Assembly: GCF_037975245.1 (NCBI RefSeq)
Contig: NC_092580.1
Coordinates: 9,089,001-9,153,000 of the forward strand
Origin: Apostichopus japonicus
Lineage: Eukaryota; Echinodermata; Holothuroidea; Aspidochirotida; Stichopodidae
Direction: 5' to 3'
Length of the DNA: 64,000 nucleotides
In this document: piece after piece, positions 1 to 14,560 of the stretch
Position numbering within the stretch: position 1 is the stretch's first letter
How the letters are laid out: the number at the start of each line of letters is the position of its first letter
Program-made: the position numbers and the translations under genes
The notes under the pieces: generated by a model
Databases searched by the model: none
What the model saw: only the letters and a program-made list of their open reading frames with translations
Told to the model about the DNA's origin: nothing

Positions 1-1100
1 TGTTCGACACCGATCAATCGAATGTTCGACACCCATCGATCGAATGTTCGACACCCATCGATCGAATGTTCGACACCGATCAATCGAATGTTCGACACCG
101 ATCAATCTAATGTTCGACACCGATCAATCGAATGTTCGACACCCATCAATCGAATGTTCGACACCGATCAATCGAATGTTCGACACCCATCGATCGAATG
201 TTCGACACCCATCGATCGAATGTTCGACACCCATCGATCGAATGTTCGACACCGATCAATCGAATGTTCGACACCGATCAATCGAATGTTCGACACCCAT
301 CAATCGAATGTTCGACACCCATCAATCGAATGTTCGACACCGATCAATCGAATTTGCGGCACCGATCAATCGAATATACGACACCTATCAATCAAATGTG
401 CGACATGGATCAATCCAATGTTCGACACCGATCAATCGAATGTTCGACACCGATCAATCGAATTAGCGGCACCGATCAATCAAATGTGTGGCACCGATCA
501 ATCGAATGTTCGACACCGATCAATCGAATGTTCGACACCCATCAATCGAATGTTCGACACCCATTAATCGAATCTTCGACACCGATCAATCGAATGTTCG
601 ACACCGATCAATCGACAGTTCGACACCCATCGATCGAATGTTCGACACCGATCAATCGAATGTTCGACACCGATCAATCGAATGTTCGACACCCATCAAT
701 CTAATGTTCGACACCCATCAATCGAATGTTCGACACCGATCAATCGAATTTGCGGCACCGATCAATCGAATGTTCGACACCAATCGACCGAATGTGCGAC
801 AACCATCAATCGAATGTGCGACACCAATTAAACGAATGTTCGACACCGATTAAACGAATGTTCGACACCGATCAATCGAATGTGCGACACCTATCAATCA
901 AATGTGCGACACCGATCAATCGAATGTTCGACACCCATCAATCGAATGTTCGACACCCATCAATCGAATGTTCGACACCGATCAATCGAATGTTCGACAC
1001 CCATCAATCGAATGTTCGACACTCATCAATCGAATGTTCGACACCCATCAATCGAATGTTCGACACCGATCAATCGAATGTTCGACACCGATCAATCGAA
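1..1100. repeat. 22-bp array, leading block with CGATCG variants
   Basis: About 50 units, mostly of the CCGATC and CCCATC types, with several CGATCG units near positions 30-65 and 190-240 and again near 630. A TATACG/ACATGGATC cassette occurs near 372-420. Positions 880-1,100 resemble the stretch near 3,056-3,190 but hold four extra units (88 bp). This shows a local copy-number change just upstream of the first large duplication. Confidence 0.85.
18..29. other. Dyad in the 22-bp unit, matching a minimal heat-shock-element pair (first example)
   Basis: TCGAATGTTCGA spans the unit boundary. It has 5-bp perfect inverted arms (TCGAA and TTCGA) around a central TG. Its core, cGAAtgTTCg, fits nGAAnnTTCn, the two-subunit form of the heat-shock element. 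The same dyad recurs every 22 bp in every unit of the common GAATGTTCG type. It is lost in GTGCG, TTTGCGG and TATACG variants. The sequence match is direct; binding by a heat-shock factor is inference only. Confidence 0.55.
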
Positions 1101-3188
1101 TGTTTGACACCCATCAATCGAATGTGCGACACTCATCAATCGAATGTGCGACACCTATCAATCAAATGTTCGACACCGATCAATCGAATTTGCGGCCCCG
1201 ATCAATCGAATGTGCGGCCCCGATCAATCGAATGTTCGGCACCGGTCAATCGAATGTTCGACACCTATCAACCGAATGTGCGACACAGATCAATCGATGT
1301 GCGACACCGATTAAACGAATGTTCGACACCGATCAATCGAATGTTCGACACCGATTAAACGAATTTTCGACACCGATCAATCGAATGTTCGACACCGATC
1401 AATCGAATGTTCGACACCGATCAATCGAATGTTCGACACCGATCAATCGAATGTTCGACACCCATCAATCGAATGTTCGACACCGATCGATCGAATGTTA
1501 GACACCGATCAATCGAATTTGCGGAACCGATCAATCAAATGTGTGGCACCGATCAATCGAATGCTCGACACCTATCAACCGAATGTGCGACACAGATCAA
1601 TCGATGTGCTACACCGATTAAACGAATGTTCGACACCGGTCAATCGAATATACGACACCTATCAATCAAATGTGCGACATGGATCAATCAAATCTTCGAC
1701 ACCGATCAATCGAATGTTCGACACCGATCAATCGAATTTGCGGCACCGATCAATCAAATGTGTGGCACCGATCAATCGAATGTTCGACACCCATCAATCG
1801 AATGTTCGACACCCATCAATCGAATGTTCGACACCCATCAATCGAATGTGCGACACCCATCAATCGAATGTGCGACACTCATTAATCGAATGTCTGACAA
1901 CCATCAATCGAATGTGCGACAAGGATCAATCAAATATTCGACACCTATCAATTGAATGTTCGACACCGATCAATCGAATTTGCGGCACCGATGAATCGAA
2001 TATGCGACACCCATTAATCGAATGTTCGACACCGATCAATCGAATGTTCGACAACCATCAAACGAATGTTCGACAACCATCAATCGAATGTGCGACATGG
2101 ATCAATCAAATGTTCGACACCTATCAATCGAATGTTCGACACCGATCAATCGAATTTGCGGCACCGATCAATCGAATTTGCGGCACCGATCAATCAAATG
2201 TGTGTCACCGATCAATCGAATGTTCGACACCGATCAATCGAATGTTCGACACCCATCAATCGAATGTTCGACACCGATCAATCGAATGTTCGACACCCAT
2301 CAATCGAATGTTCGACACCGATCAATCGAATGTGCGACACAGATCAATCGAATGTCTGACAACCATCAACCGAATGGGCGACATCGATCAATCGAATGTT
2401 CGACACCGATCAATCGAATATACGACACCGATCAATCGAATGTGCGACACCCATTAATCGAATGTCCGACAACCATTAATCGAATGTTCGACAACGATCA
2501 GCCGAATATGCGATTCCTGTCAATCGAATGTTCGACAACCATCAATCGAATGTGCGACACAGATCAATCGAATGTGCGACACCTATCAATCGAATGTGCG
2601 ACACAGATCAATCGAATGTTCGACACCGATCAATCGAATATACGACACCTATCAATCAAATGTGCGACATGGATCAATCCAATGTTCGACACCGATCAAT
2701 CGAATGTTCGACACCGATCAATCGAATTAGCGGCACCGATCAATCAAATGTGTGGCACCGATCAATCGAATGTTCGACACCGATCAATCGAATGTTCGAC
2801 ACCGATCAATCGAATGTTCGACACCGATCAATCGAATGTTCGACACCGATCAATCGAATGTTCGACACCCATCAAACGAATGTTCGACACCCATCAATCG
2901 AATGTTCGACACCGATCAATCGAATTTGCGGCACCGATCAATCGAATGTTCGACACCAATCGACCGAATGTGCGACAACCATCAATCGAATGTGCGACAC
3001 CAATTAAACGAATGTTCGACACCGATTAAACGAATGTTCGACACCGATCAATCGAATGTGCGACACCTATCAATCAAATGTGCGACACCGATCAATCGAA
3101 TGTTCGACACCCATCAATCGAATGTTCGACACCCATCAATCGAATGTTCGACACCGATCAATCGAATGTTCGACACCCATCAATCGAA
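1101..3188. repeat. 2,088-bp higher-order repeat, copy 1
   Basis: This block is followed immediately by a second copy at a constant offset of 2,088 bp, and I found no difference in the stretches compared. 2,088 is 95 x 22 minus 2, and the two missing bases are visible as two 21-bp units (CAATCGATG instead of CAATCGAATG) near 1,295 and 1,602. Landmarks include TGTTTGAC at 1,101, CACCGGTCAATCG near 1,632, GGGCGACATCG near 2,375 and GCGATTCCTGTC near 2,509. The boundaries are good to about one unit. Confidence 0.9.
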
Positions 3189-5276
3189 TGTTTGACACCC
3201 ATCAATCGAATGTGCGACACTCATCAATCGAATGTGCGACACCTATCAATCAAATGTTCGACACCGATCAATCGAATTTGCGGCCCCGATCAATCGAATG
3301 TGCGGCCCCGATCAATCGAATGTTCGGCACCGGTCAATCGAATGTTCGACACCTATCAACCGAATGTGCGACACAGATCAATCGATGTGCGACACCGATT
3401 AAACGAATGTTCGACACCGATCAATCGAATGTTCGACACCGATTAAACGAATTTTCGACACCGATCAATCGAATGTTCGACACCGATCAATCGAATGTTC
3501 GACACCGATCAATCGAATGTTCGACACCGATCAATCGAATGTTCGACACCCATCAATCGAATGTTCGACACCGATCGATCGAATGTTAGACACCGATCAA
3601 TCGAATTTGCGGAACCGATCAATCAAATGTGTGGCACCGATCAATCGAATGCTCGACACCTATCAACCGAATGTGCGACACAGATCAATCGATGTGCTAC
3701 ACCGATTAAACGAATGTTCGACACCGGTCAATCGAATATACGACACCTATCAATCAAATGTGCGACATGGATCAATCAAATCTTCGACACCGATCAATCG
3801 AATGTTCGACACCGATCAATCGAATTTGCGGCACCGATCAATCAAATGTGTGGCACCGATCAATCGAATGTTCGACACCCATCAATCGAATGTTCGACAC
3901 CCATCAATCGAATGTTCGACACCCATCAATCGAATGTGCGACACCCATCAATCGAATGTGCGACACTCATTAATCGAATGTCTGACAACCATCAATCGAA
4001 TGTGCGACAAGGATCAATCAAATATTCGACACCTATCAATTGAATGTTCGACACCGATCAATCGAATTTGCGGCACCGATGAATCGAATATGCGACACCC
4101 ATTAATCGAATGTTCGACACCGATCAATCGAATGTTCGACAACCATCAAACGAATGTTCGACAACCATCAATCGAATGTGCGACATGGATCAATCAAATG
4201 TTCGACACCTATCAATCGAATGTTCGACACCGATCAATCGAATTTGCGGCACCGATCAATCGAATTTGCGGCACCGATCAATCAAATGTGTGTCACCGAT
4301 CAATCGAATGTTCGACACCGATCAATCGAATGTTCGACACCCATCAATCGAATGTTCGACACCGATCAATCGAATGTTCGACACCCATCAATCGAATGTT
4401 CGACACCGATCAATCGAATGTGCGACACAGATCAATCGAATGTCTGACAACCATCAACCGAATGGGCGACATCGATCAATCGAATGTTCGACACCGATCA
4501 ATCGAATATACGACACCGATCAATCGAATGTGCGACACCCATTAATCGAATGTCCGACAACCATTAATCGAATGTTCGACAACGATCAGCCGAATATGCG
4601 ATTCCTGTCAATCGAATGTTCGACAACCATCAATCGAATGTGCGACACAGATCAATCGAATGTGCGACACCTATCAATCGAATGTGCGACACAGATCAAT
4701 CGAATGTTCGACACCGATCAATCGAATATACGACACCTATCAATCAAATGTGCGACATGGATCAATCCAATGTTCGACACCGATCAATCGAATGTTCGAC
4801 ACCGATCAATCGAATTAGCGGCACCGATCAATCAAATGTGTGGCACCGATCAATCGAATGTTCGACACCGATCAATCGAATGTTCGACACCGATCAATCG
4901 AATGTTCGACACCGATCAATCGAATGTTCGACACCGATCAATCGAATGTTCGACACCCATCAAACGAATGTTCGACACCCATCAATCGAATGTTCGACAC
5001 CGATCAATCGAATTTGCGGCACCGATCAATCGAATGTTCGACACCAATCGACCGAATGTGCGACAACCATCAATCGAATGTGCGACACCAATTAAACGAA
5101 TGTTCGACACCGATTAAACGAATGTTCGACACCGATCAATCGAATGTGCGACACCTATCAATCAAATGTGCGACACCGATCAATCGAATGTTCGACACCC
5201 ATCAATCGAATGTTCGACACCCATCAATCGAATGTTCGACACCGATCAATCGAATGTTCGACACCCATCAATCGAA
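3189..5276. repeat. 2,088-bp higher-order repeat, copy 2
   Basis: Tandem partner of 1,101-3,188. It begins with the same TGTTTGAC marker at 3,189 and loses correspondence near 5,279, where TTCGAC stands in place of TTTGAC. The head-to-tail placement without a gap is what unequal exchange, or a very recent segmental duplication, would leave. An assembly duplication is the other explanation. Confidence 0.9.
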
Positions 5277-8089
5277 TGTTCGACACCCATCAATCGAATG
5301 TTCGACACCCATCAATCGAATGTTCGACACCGATCAATCGAATGTTCGACACCGATCAATCGAATGTTCGACACCCATCAATCGAATGTTCGACACCCAT
5401 CAATCGAATGTGCGACACCTATCAATCGAATGTGCGACACCTATCAATCGAATGTTCGACACCGATCAATCGAATATACGACACCTATCAATCAAATGTG
5501 CGACATGGATCAATCCAATGTTCGACACCGATCAATCGAATGTTCGACACCGATTAATTGAATTAGCGGCACCGATCAATCAAATGTGTGGCACCGATCA
5601 ATCGAATGTTCGACACCGATCAATCGAATGTTCGACACCCATCAATCGAATGTTCGACACCCATTAATCGAATCTTCGACACCGATCAATCGAATGTTCG
5701 ACACCGATCAATCGAATGTTCGACACCCATCGATCGAATGTTCGACACCCATCGATCGAATGTTCGACACCGATCAATCGAATGTTCGACACCGATCAAT
5801 CGAATGTTCGACACCGATCAATCGAATGTTCGACACCCATCAATCGAATGTTCGACACCAATTAATCGAATCTTCGACACCGATCAATCGAATGTTCGAC
5901 ACCCATCGATCGAATGTTCGACACCCATCGATCGAATGTGCGACACCCATCGATCGAATGTTCGACACCGATCAATCGAATGTTCGACACCGATCAATCG
6001 AATGTTCGACACCCATCAATCGAATGTTCGACACCCATCAATCGAATGTTCGACACCCATCAATCGAATGTTCGACACCGATCAATCGAATGTTCGACAC
6101 CGATCAATCGAATGTTCGACACCCATCAATCGAATGTTCGACACCCATCAATCGAATGTGCGACACCTATCAATCGAATGTGCGACACCGATCAATCGAA
6201 TGTTCGACACCGATCAATCGAATATACGACACCTATCAATCAAATGTGCGACATGGATCAATCCAATGTTAGACACCGATCAATCGAATGTTCGACACCC
6301 ATCAATCGAATGTTCGACACCCATCAATCGAATGTTCGACACCCATTAATCGAATCTTCGACACCCATCAATCGAATGTGCGACACAGATCAATCGAATG
6401 TTCGACACCGATCAATCGAATATACGACACCTATCAATCAAATGTGCGACATGGATCAATCCAATGTTCGACACCGATCAATCGAATGTTCGACACCGAT
6501 CAATCGAATGTTCGACACCCATCAATCGAATGTTCGACACCCATTAATCGAATCTTCGACACCGATCAATCGAATGTTCGACACCCATCGATCGAATGTT
6601 CGACACCCATCGATCGAATGTTCGACACCCATCGATCGAATGTTCGACACCGATCAATCGAATGTTCGACACCGATCAATCGAATGTTCGACACCCATCA
6701 ATCGAATGTTCGACACCCATCAATCGAATGTTCGACACCCATTAATCGAATCTTCGACACCGATCAATCGAATGTTCGACACCCATCGATCGAATGTTCG
6801 ACACCCATCGATCGAATGTTCGACACCCATCGATCGAATGTTCGACACCGATCAATCGAATGTTCGACACCGATCAATCGAATGTTCGACACCCATCAAT
6901 CGAATGTTCGACACCCATCAATCGAATGTTCGACACCGATCAATCGAATTTGCGGCACCGATCAATCGAATGTTCGACACCAATCGACCGAATGTGCGAC
7001 AACCATCAATCGAATGTGCGACACCAATTAAACGAATGTTCGACACCGATTAAACGAATGTTCGACACCGATCAATCGAATGTGCGACACCTATCAATCA
7101 AATGTGCGACACCGATCAATCGAATGTTCGACACCCATCAATCGAATGTTCGACACCCATCAATCGAATGTTCGACACCCATCAATCGAATGTTCGACAC
7201 CCATCAATCGAATGTTCGACACCCATCAATCGAATGTTCGACACCCATCAATCGAATGTTCGACACCGATCAATCGAATGTTCGACACCGATCAATCGAA
7301 TGTTCGACACCCATCAATCGAATGTTCGACACCCATCAATCGAATGTGCGACACCTATCAATCGAATGTGCGACACAGATCAATCGAATGTTCGACACCG
7401 ATCAATCGAATATACGACACCTATCAATCAAATGTGCGACATGGATCAATCCAATGTTCGACACCGATCAATCGAATGTTCGACACCGATCAATCGAATG
7501 TTCGACACCCATCAATCGAATGTTCGACACCCATTAATCGAATCTTCGACACCGATCAATCGAATGTTCGACACCCATCGATCGAATGTTCGACACCGAT
7601 CAATCGAATGTTCGACACCGATCAATCGAATGTTCGACACCGATCAACCGAATGTTCGACACCTATCAACCGAATGTGCGACACAGATCAATCGATGTGC
7701 TACACCGATTAAACGAATGTTCGACACCGATCAATCGAATGTTCGACACCCATGAATCGAATTTTCGACACCGATCAATCGAATGTTCGACACCGATCAA
7801 TCGAATGTTCGACACCCATCAATCGAATGTTCGACACCCATCAATCGAATGTGCGACATGGATCAATCAAATGTTCGACACCGATCAATCGAATGTTAGA
7901 CACCGATCAATCGAATTTGCGGCACCGATCAATCAAATGTGTGGCACCGATCAATCGAATGTTCGACACCGATCAATCGAATGCTCGACACCTATCAACC
8001 GAATGTGCGACACAGATCAATCGATGTGCTACACCGATTAAACGAATGTTCGACACCGATCAATCGAATGTGCTGCACCGATTAAGCGA
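5277..8089. repeat. 22-bp array, mixed block with early 792-type modules
   Basis: The block is dominated by CCGATC, CCCATC and CGATCG units, with TATACG/ACATGGATC cassettes near 5,473, 6,225, 6,417 and 7,407. The stretch around 6,794-7,537 corresponds to 11,720-12,463 at an offset of 4,926 bp with very few changes, so it is an outlying copy of the 792-bp family. Near 7,680-8,040 it switches to the ACAGATCAATCGATGTGCTAC type of 21-bp units. Confidence 0.8.
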
Positions 8090-10204
8090 ATGTTCGACAC
8101 CGGTCAATCGAATATACGACACCTATCAATCAAATGTGCGACATGGATCAATCAAATCTTCGACACCGATCAATCGAATGTTCGACACCGATCAATCGAA
8201 TTTGCGGCACCGATCAATCAAATGTGTGGCACCGATCAATCGAATGTTCGACACCCATCAATCGAATGTTCGACACCCATCAATCGAATGTTCGACACCC
8301 ATCAATCGAATGTGCGACACCCATCAATCGAATGTGCGACACTCATTAATCGAATGTCTGACAACCATCAATCGAATGTGCGACAAGGATCAATCAAATG
8401 TTCGACACCTATCAATTGAATGTTCGACACCGATCAATCGAATTTGCGGCACCGATGAATCGAATATACGACACCCATTAATCGAATGTTCGACACCGAT
8501 CAATCGAATGTTCGATAACCATCAAACGAATGTTCGACAACCATCAATCGAATGTGCGACATGGATCAATCAAATGTTCGACACCTATCAATCGAATGTT
8601 CGACACCGATCAATCGAATTTGCGGCACCGATCAATCAAATGTGTGTCACCGATCAATCGAATGTTCGACACCGATCAATCGAATGTTCGACACCCATCA
8701 ATCGAATGTTCGACACCGATCAATCGAATGTTCGACACCCATCAATCGAATGTTCGACACCGATCAATCGAATGTGCGACACAGATCAATCGAATGTCTG
8801 ACAACCATCAACCGAATGGGCGACATCGATCAATCGAATGTTCGACACCGATCAATCGAATATACGACACCGATCAATCGAATGTGCGACACCCATTAAT
8901 CGAATGTCCGACAACCATTAATCGAATGTTCGACAACGATCAGCCGAATATGCGATTCCTGTCAATCGAATGTTCGACAACCATCAATCGAATGTGCGAC
9001 ACAGATCAATCGAATGTGCGACACCTATCAATCGAATGTGCGACACAGATCAATCGAATGTTCGACACCGATCAATCGAATATACGACACCTATCAATCA
9101 AATGTGCGACATGGATCAATCCAATGTTCGACACCGATCAATCGAATGTTCGACACCGATCAATCGAATTAGCGGCACCGATCAATCAAATGTGTGGCAC
9201 CGATCAATCGAATGTTCGACACCGATCAATCGAATGTTCGACACCGATCAATCGAATGTTCGACACCGATCAATCGAATGTTCGACACCGATCAATCGAA
9301 TGTTCGACACCCATCAATCGAATGTTCGACACCCATCAATCGAATGTTCGACACTGATCAATCGAATTTGCGGCACCGATCAATCGAATGTTCGACACCA
9401 ATCGACCGAATGTGCGACAACCATCAATCGAATGTGCGACACCAATTAAACGAATGTTCGACACCGATTAAACGAATGTTCGACACCGATCAATCGAATG
9501 TGCGACACCTATCAATCAAATGTGCGACACCGATCAATCGAATGTTCGACACCCATCAATCGAATGTTCGACACCCATCAATCGAATGTTCGACACCGAT
9601 CAATCGAATGTTCGACACCCATCAATCGAATGTTCGACACCCATCAATCGAATGTTCGACACCCATCAATCGAATGTTCGACACCGATCAATCGAATGTT
9701 CGACACCGATCAATCGAATGTTCGACACCCATCAATCGAATGTTCGACACCCATCAATCGAATGTGCGACACCTATCAATCGAATGTGCGACACCTATCA
9801 ATCGAATGTTCGACACCGATCAATCGAATATACGACACCTATCAATCAAATGTGCGACATGGATCAATCCAATGTTCGACACCGATCAATCGAATGTTCG
9901 ACACCGATTAATTGAATTAGCGGCACCGATCAATCAAATGTGTGGCACCGATCAATCGAATGTTCGACACCGATCAATCGAATGTTCGACACCCATCAAT
10001 CGAATGTTCGACACCCATTAATCGAATCTTCGACACCGATCAATCGAATGTTCGACACCGATCAATCGAATGTTCGACACCCATCGATCGAATGTTCGAC
10101 ACCCATCGATCGAATGTTCGACACCGATCAATCGAATGTTCGACACCGATCAATCGAATGTTCGACACCCATCAATCGAATGTTCGACACCCATCAATCG
10201 AATG
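8090..10204. repeat. Third copy of the 2.1-kb module
   Basis: It corresponds to 3,714-5,850. The offset is 4,376 bp up to about 8,610 and 4,354 bp afterwards. The 22-bp step is one lost GCGGC-type unit, visible where copies 1 and 2 have two such units in a row and this copy has one. It carries the same GGGCGACATCG and GCGATTCCTGTC landmarks. A few substitutions separate it from the tandem pair, so it is older than their duplication. Confidence 0.85.
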
Positions 10205-11719
10205 TTCGACACCCATTAATCGAATCTTCGACACCGATCAATCGAATGTTCGACACCCATCGATCGAATGTTCGACACCCATCGATCGAATGTTCGACAC
10301 CCATCGATCGAATTTTCGACACCGATCAATCGAATGTTCGACACCGATCAATCGAATGTTCGACACCCATCAATCCAATGTTCGACACCCATCAATCCAA
10401 TGTTCGACACCGATCAATCGAATTTGCGGCACCGATCAATCGAATGTTCGACACCAATCGACCGAATGTGCGACAACCATCAATCGAATGTTCGACACCG
10501 ATCAATCGAATGTTCGACACCCATCAATCGAATGTTCGACACCCATCAATCGAATGTTCGACACCGATCAATCGAATGTGCGACACAGATCAATCGAATG
10601 TCCGACAACCATCAACCGAATGTGCGACATCGATCAATCGAATGTTCGACACCGATCAATCGAATGTGCGACACCTATCAATCAAATGTGTGGCACCGAT
10701 CAATCGAATCTTCGACACCGATCAATCGAATGTTCGACACCCATCGATCGAATGTTCGACACCCATCGATCGAATGTTCGACACCCATCGATCGAATTTT
10801 CGACACCGATCAATCGAATGTTCGACACCGATCAATCGAATGTTCGACACCCATCAATCGAATGTTCGACACCCATCAATCCAATGTTCGACACCGATCA
10901 ATCGAATTTGCGGCACCGATCAATCGAATGTTCGACACCAATCGACCGAATGTGCGACAACCATCAATCGAATGTGCGACACCAATTAAACGAATGTTCG
11001 ACACCGATTAAACGAATGTTCGACACCGATCAATCGAATGTGCGACACCTATCAATCAAATGTGCGACACCGATCAATCGAATGTTCGACACCCATCAAT
11101 CGAATGTTCGACACCCATCAATCGAATGTTCGACACCGATCAATCGAATGTTCGACACCCATCAATCGAATGTTCGACACCCATCAATCGAATGTTCGAC
11201 ACCCATCAATCGAATGTTCGACACCGATCAATCGAATGTTCGACACCGATCAATCGAATGTTCGACACCCATCAATCGAATGTTCGACACCCATCAATCG
11301 AATGTGCGACACCTATCAATCGAATGTGCGACACAGATCAATCGAATGTTCGACACCGATCAATCGAATATACGACACCTATCAATCAAATGTGCGACAT
11401 GGATCAATCCAATGTTCGACACCGATCAATCGAATGTTCGACACCGATCAATCGAATGTTCGACACCCATTAATCGAATCTTCGACACCGATCAATCGAA
11501 TGTTCGACACCCATCGATCGAATGTTCGACACCCATCGATCGAATGTTCGACACCCATCGATCGAATGTTCGACACCGATCAATCGAATGTTCGACACCG
11601 ATCAATCGAATGTTCGACACCCATCAATCGAATGTTCGATACCCATCAATCGAATGTTCGACACCCATTAATCGAATCTTCGACACCGATCAATCGAATG
11701 TTCGACACCCATCGATCGA
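10205..11719. repeat. 22-bp array, transition into the 792-bp family
   Basis: CCGATC, CCCATC and CGATCG units, with a recurrent CAATCGACCGAATG landmark near 10,457 and 10,934. A stretch at 11,038 is 968 bp (44 units) upstream of its counterpart at 12,006. That is the 792-bp period plus eight extra units, so this block is an irregular relative of the next one. Confidence 0.75.
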
Positions 11720-14560
11720 ATGTTCGACACCCATCGATCGAATGTTCGACACCCATCGATCGAATGTTCGACACCGATCAATCGAATGTTCGACACCGAT
11801 CAATCGAATGTTCGACACCCATCAATCGAATGTTCGACACCCATCAATCGAATGTTCGACACCGATCAATCGAATTTGCGGCACCGATCAATCGAATGTT
11901 CGACACCAATCGACCGAATGTGCGACAACCATCAATCGAATGTGCGACACCAATTAAACGAATGTTCGACACCGATTAAACGAATGTTCGACACCGATCA
12001 ATCGAATGTGCGACACCTATCAATCAAATGTGCGACACCGATCAAACGAATGTTCGACACCCATCAATCGAATGTTCGACACCCATCAATCGAATGTTCG
12101 ACACCGATCAATCGAATGTTCGACACCCATCAATCGAATGTTCGACACCCATCAATCGAATGTTCGACACCCATCAATCGAATGTTCGACACCGATCAAT
12201 CGAATGTTCGACACCGATCAATCGAATGTTCGACACCCATCAATCGAATGTTCGACACCCATCAATCGAATGTGCGACACCTATCAATCGAATGTGCGAC
12301 ACAGATCAATCGAATGTTCGACACCGATCAATCGAATATACGACACCTATCAATCAAATGTGCGACATGGATCAATCCAATGTTCGACACCGATCAATCG
12401 AATGTTCGACACCGATCAATCGAATGTTCGACACCCATCAATCGAATGTTCGACACCCATTAATCGAATCTTCGACACCGATCAATCGAATGTTCGACAC
12501 CCATCGATCGAATGTTCGACACCCATCGATCGAATGTTCGACACCCATCGATCGAATGTTCGACACCGATCAATCGAATGTTCGACACCGATCAATCGAA
12601 TGTTCGACACCCATCAATCGAATGTTCGACACCCATCAATCGAATGTTCGACACCGATCAATCGAATTTGCGGCACCGATCAATCGAATGTTCGACACCA
12701 ATCGACCGAATGTGCGACAACCATCAATCGAATGTGCGACACCAATTAAACGAATGTTCGACACCGATTAAACGAATGTTCGACACCGATCAATCGAATG
12801 TTCGACACCTATCAATCAAATGTGCGACACCGATCAATCGAATGTTCGACACCCATCAATCGAATGTTCGACACCCATCAATCGAATGTTCGACACCCAT
12901 CAATCGAATGTTCGACACCCATCAATCGAATGTTCGACACCCATCAATCGAATGTTCGACACCGATCAATCGAATGTTCGACACCGATCAATCGAATGTT
13001 CGACACCCATCAATCGAATGTTCGACACCCATTAATCGAATCTTCGACACCGATCAATCGAATGTTCGACACCCATCGATCGAATGTTCGACACCCATCG
13101 ATCGAATGTTCGACACCCATCGATCGAATGTTCGACACCGATCAATCGAATGTTCGACACCGATCAATCGAATGTTCGACACCCATCAATCGAATGTTCG
13201 ACACCCATCAATCGAATGTTCGACACCGATCGACCGAATGTGCGACAACCATCAATCGAATGTGCGACACCAATTAAACGAATGTTCGACACCGATTAAA
13301 CGAATGTTCGACACCGATCAATCGAATGTGCGACACCTATCAATCAAATGTGCGACACCGATCAATCGAATGTTCGACACCCATCAATCGAATGTTCGAC
13401 ACCGATCAATCGAATGTTCGACACCGATCAATCGAATGTTCGACACCCATCAATCGAATGTTCGACACCCATCAATCGAATGTTCGACACCCATCAATCG
13501 AATGTTCGACACCGATCAATCGAATGTTCGACACCGATCAATCGAATGTTCGACACCCATCAATCGAATGTTCGACACCCATCAATCGAATGTGCGACAC
13601 CTATCAATCGAATGTGCGACATGGATCAATCCAATGTTCGACACCGATCAATCGAATATACGACACCTATCAATCAAATGTGCGACATGGATCAATCCAA
13701 TGTTCGACACCGATCAATCGAATGTTCGACACCGATCAATCGAATGTTCGACACCCATCAATCGAATGTTCGACACCCATTAATCGAATCTTCGACACCG
13801 ATCAATCGAATGTTCGACACCCATCGATCGAATGTTCGACACCCATCGATCGAATGTTCGACACCCATCGATCGAATGTTCGACACCGATCGATCGAATG
13901 TTCGACACCGATCAATCGAATGTTCGACACCCATCAATCGAATGTTCGACACCCATCAATCGAATGTTCGACACCGATCAATCGAATTTGCGGCACCGAT
14001 CAATCGAATGTTCGACACCAATCGACCGAATGTGCGACAACCATCAATCGAATGTGCGACACCAATTAAACGAATGTTCGACACCGATTAAACGAATGTT
14101 CGACACCGATCAATCGAATGTGCGACACCTATCAATCAAATGTGCGACACCGATCAATCGAATGTTCGACACCGATCAATCGAATGTTCGACACCCATCA
14201 ATCGAATGTTCGACACCCATCAATCGAATGTTCGACACCCATCAATCGAATGTTCGACACCGATCAATCGAATGTTCGACACCCATCAATCGAATGTTCG
14301 ACACCCATCAATCGAATGTTCGACACCCATCAATCGAATGTTCGACACCGATCAATCGAATGTTCGACACCGATCAATCGAATGTTCGACACCCATCAAT
14401 CGAATGTTCGACACCCATCAATCGAATGTGCGACACCTATCAATCGAATGTGCGACACAGATCAATCGAATGTTCGACACCGATCAATCGAATATACGAC
14501 ACCTATCAATCAAATGTGCGACATGGATCAATCCAATGTTAGACACCGATCAATCGAATG
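11720..14560. repeat. 792-bp higher-order repeat family (36 units of 22 bp)
   Basis: Matching landmarks are spaced 792 bp apart: 11,720 to 12,512, 12,006 to 12,798, and 13,326 to 14,118. A 528-bp step (24 units) lies between 12,798 and 13,326, so one module is shortened by 12 units. Each full module runs from a GCGACACCTATCAATC unit, through CCCATC runs, a TATACG/ACATGGATC cassette and a run of CGATCG units, to CAATCGACCG and ATTAAACG units. Confidence 0.85.

Noticed and set aside
9942-11957. 671-codon open frame, and the many other long + strand frames in the 22-bp array
   Set aside because: They follow from a stop-free 22-bp unit read in any frame. The peptide is the repeat itself, different frames give the same peptide, and there is no start context, codon bias or domain.
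13758-13952. Minus-strand open frame of 64 codons (also at 14,748-14,942)
   Set aside because: CGATCG, TTAATCG and similar variants remove the TGA that normally interrupts the minus strand. It is a chance gap between stops inside the satellite.
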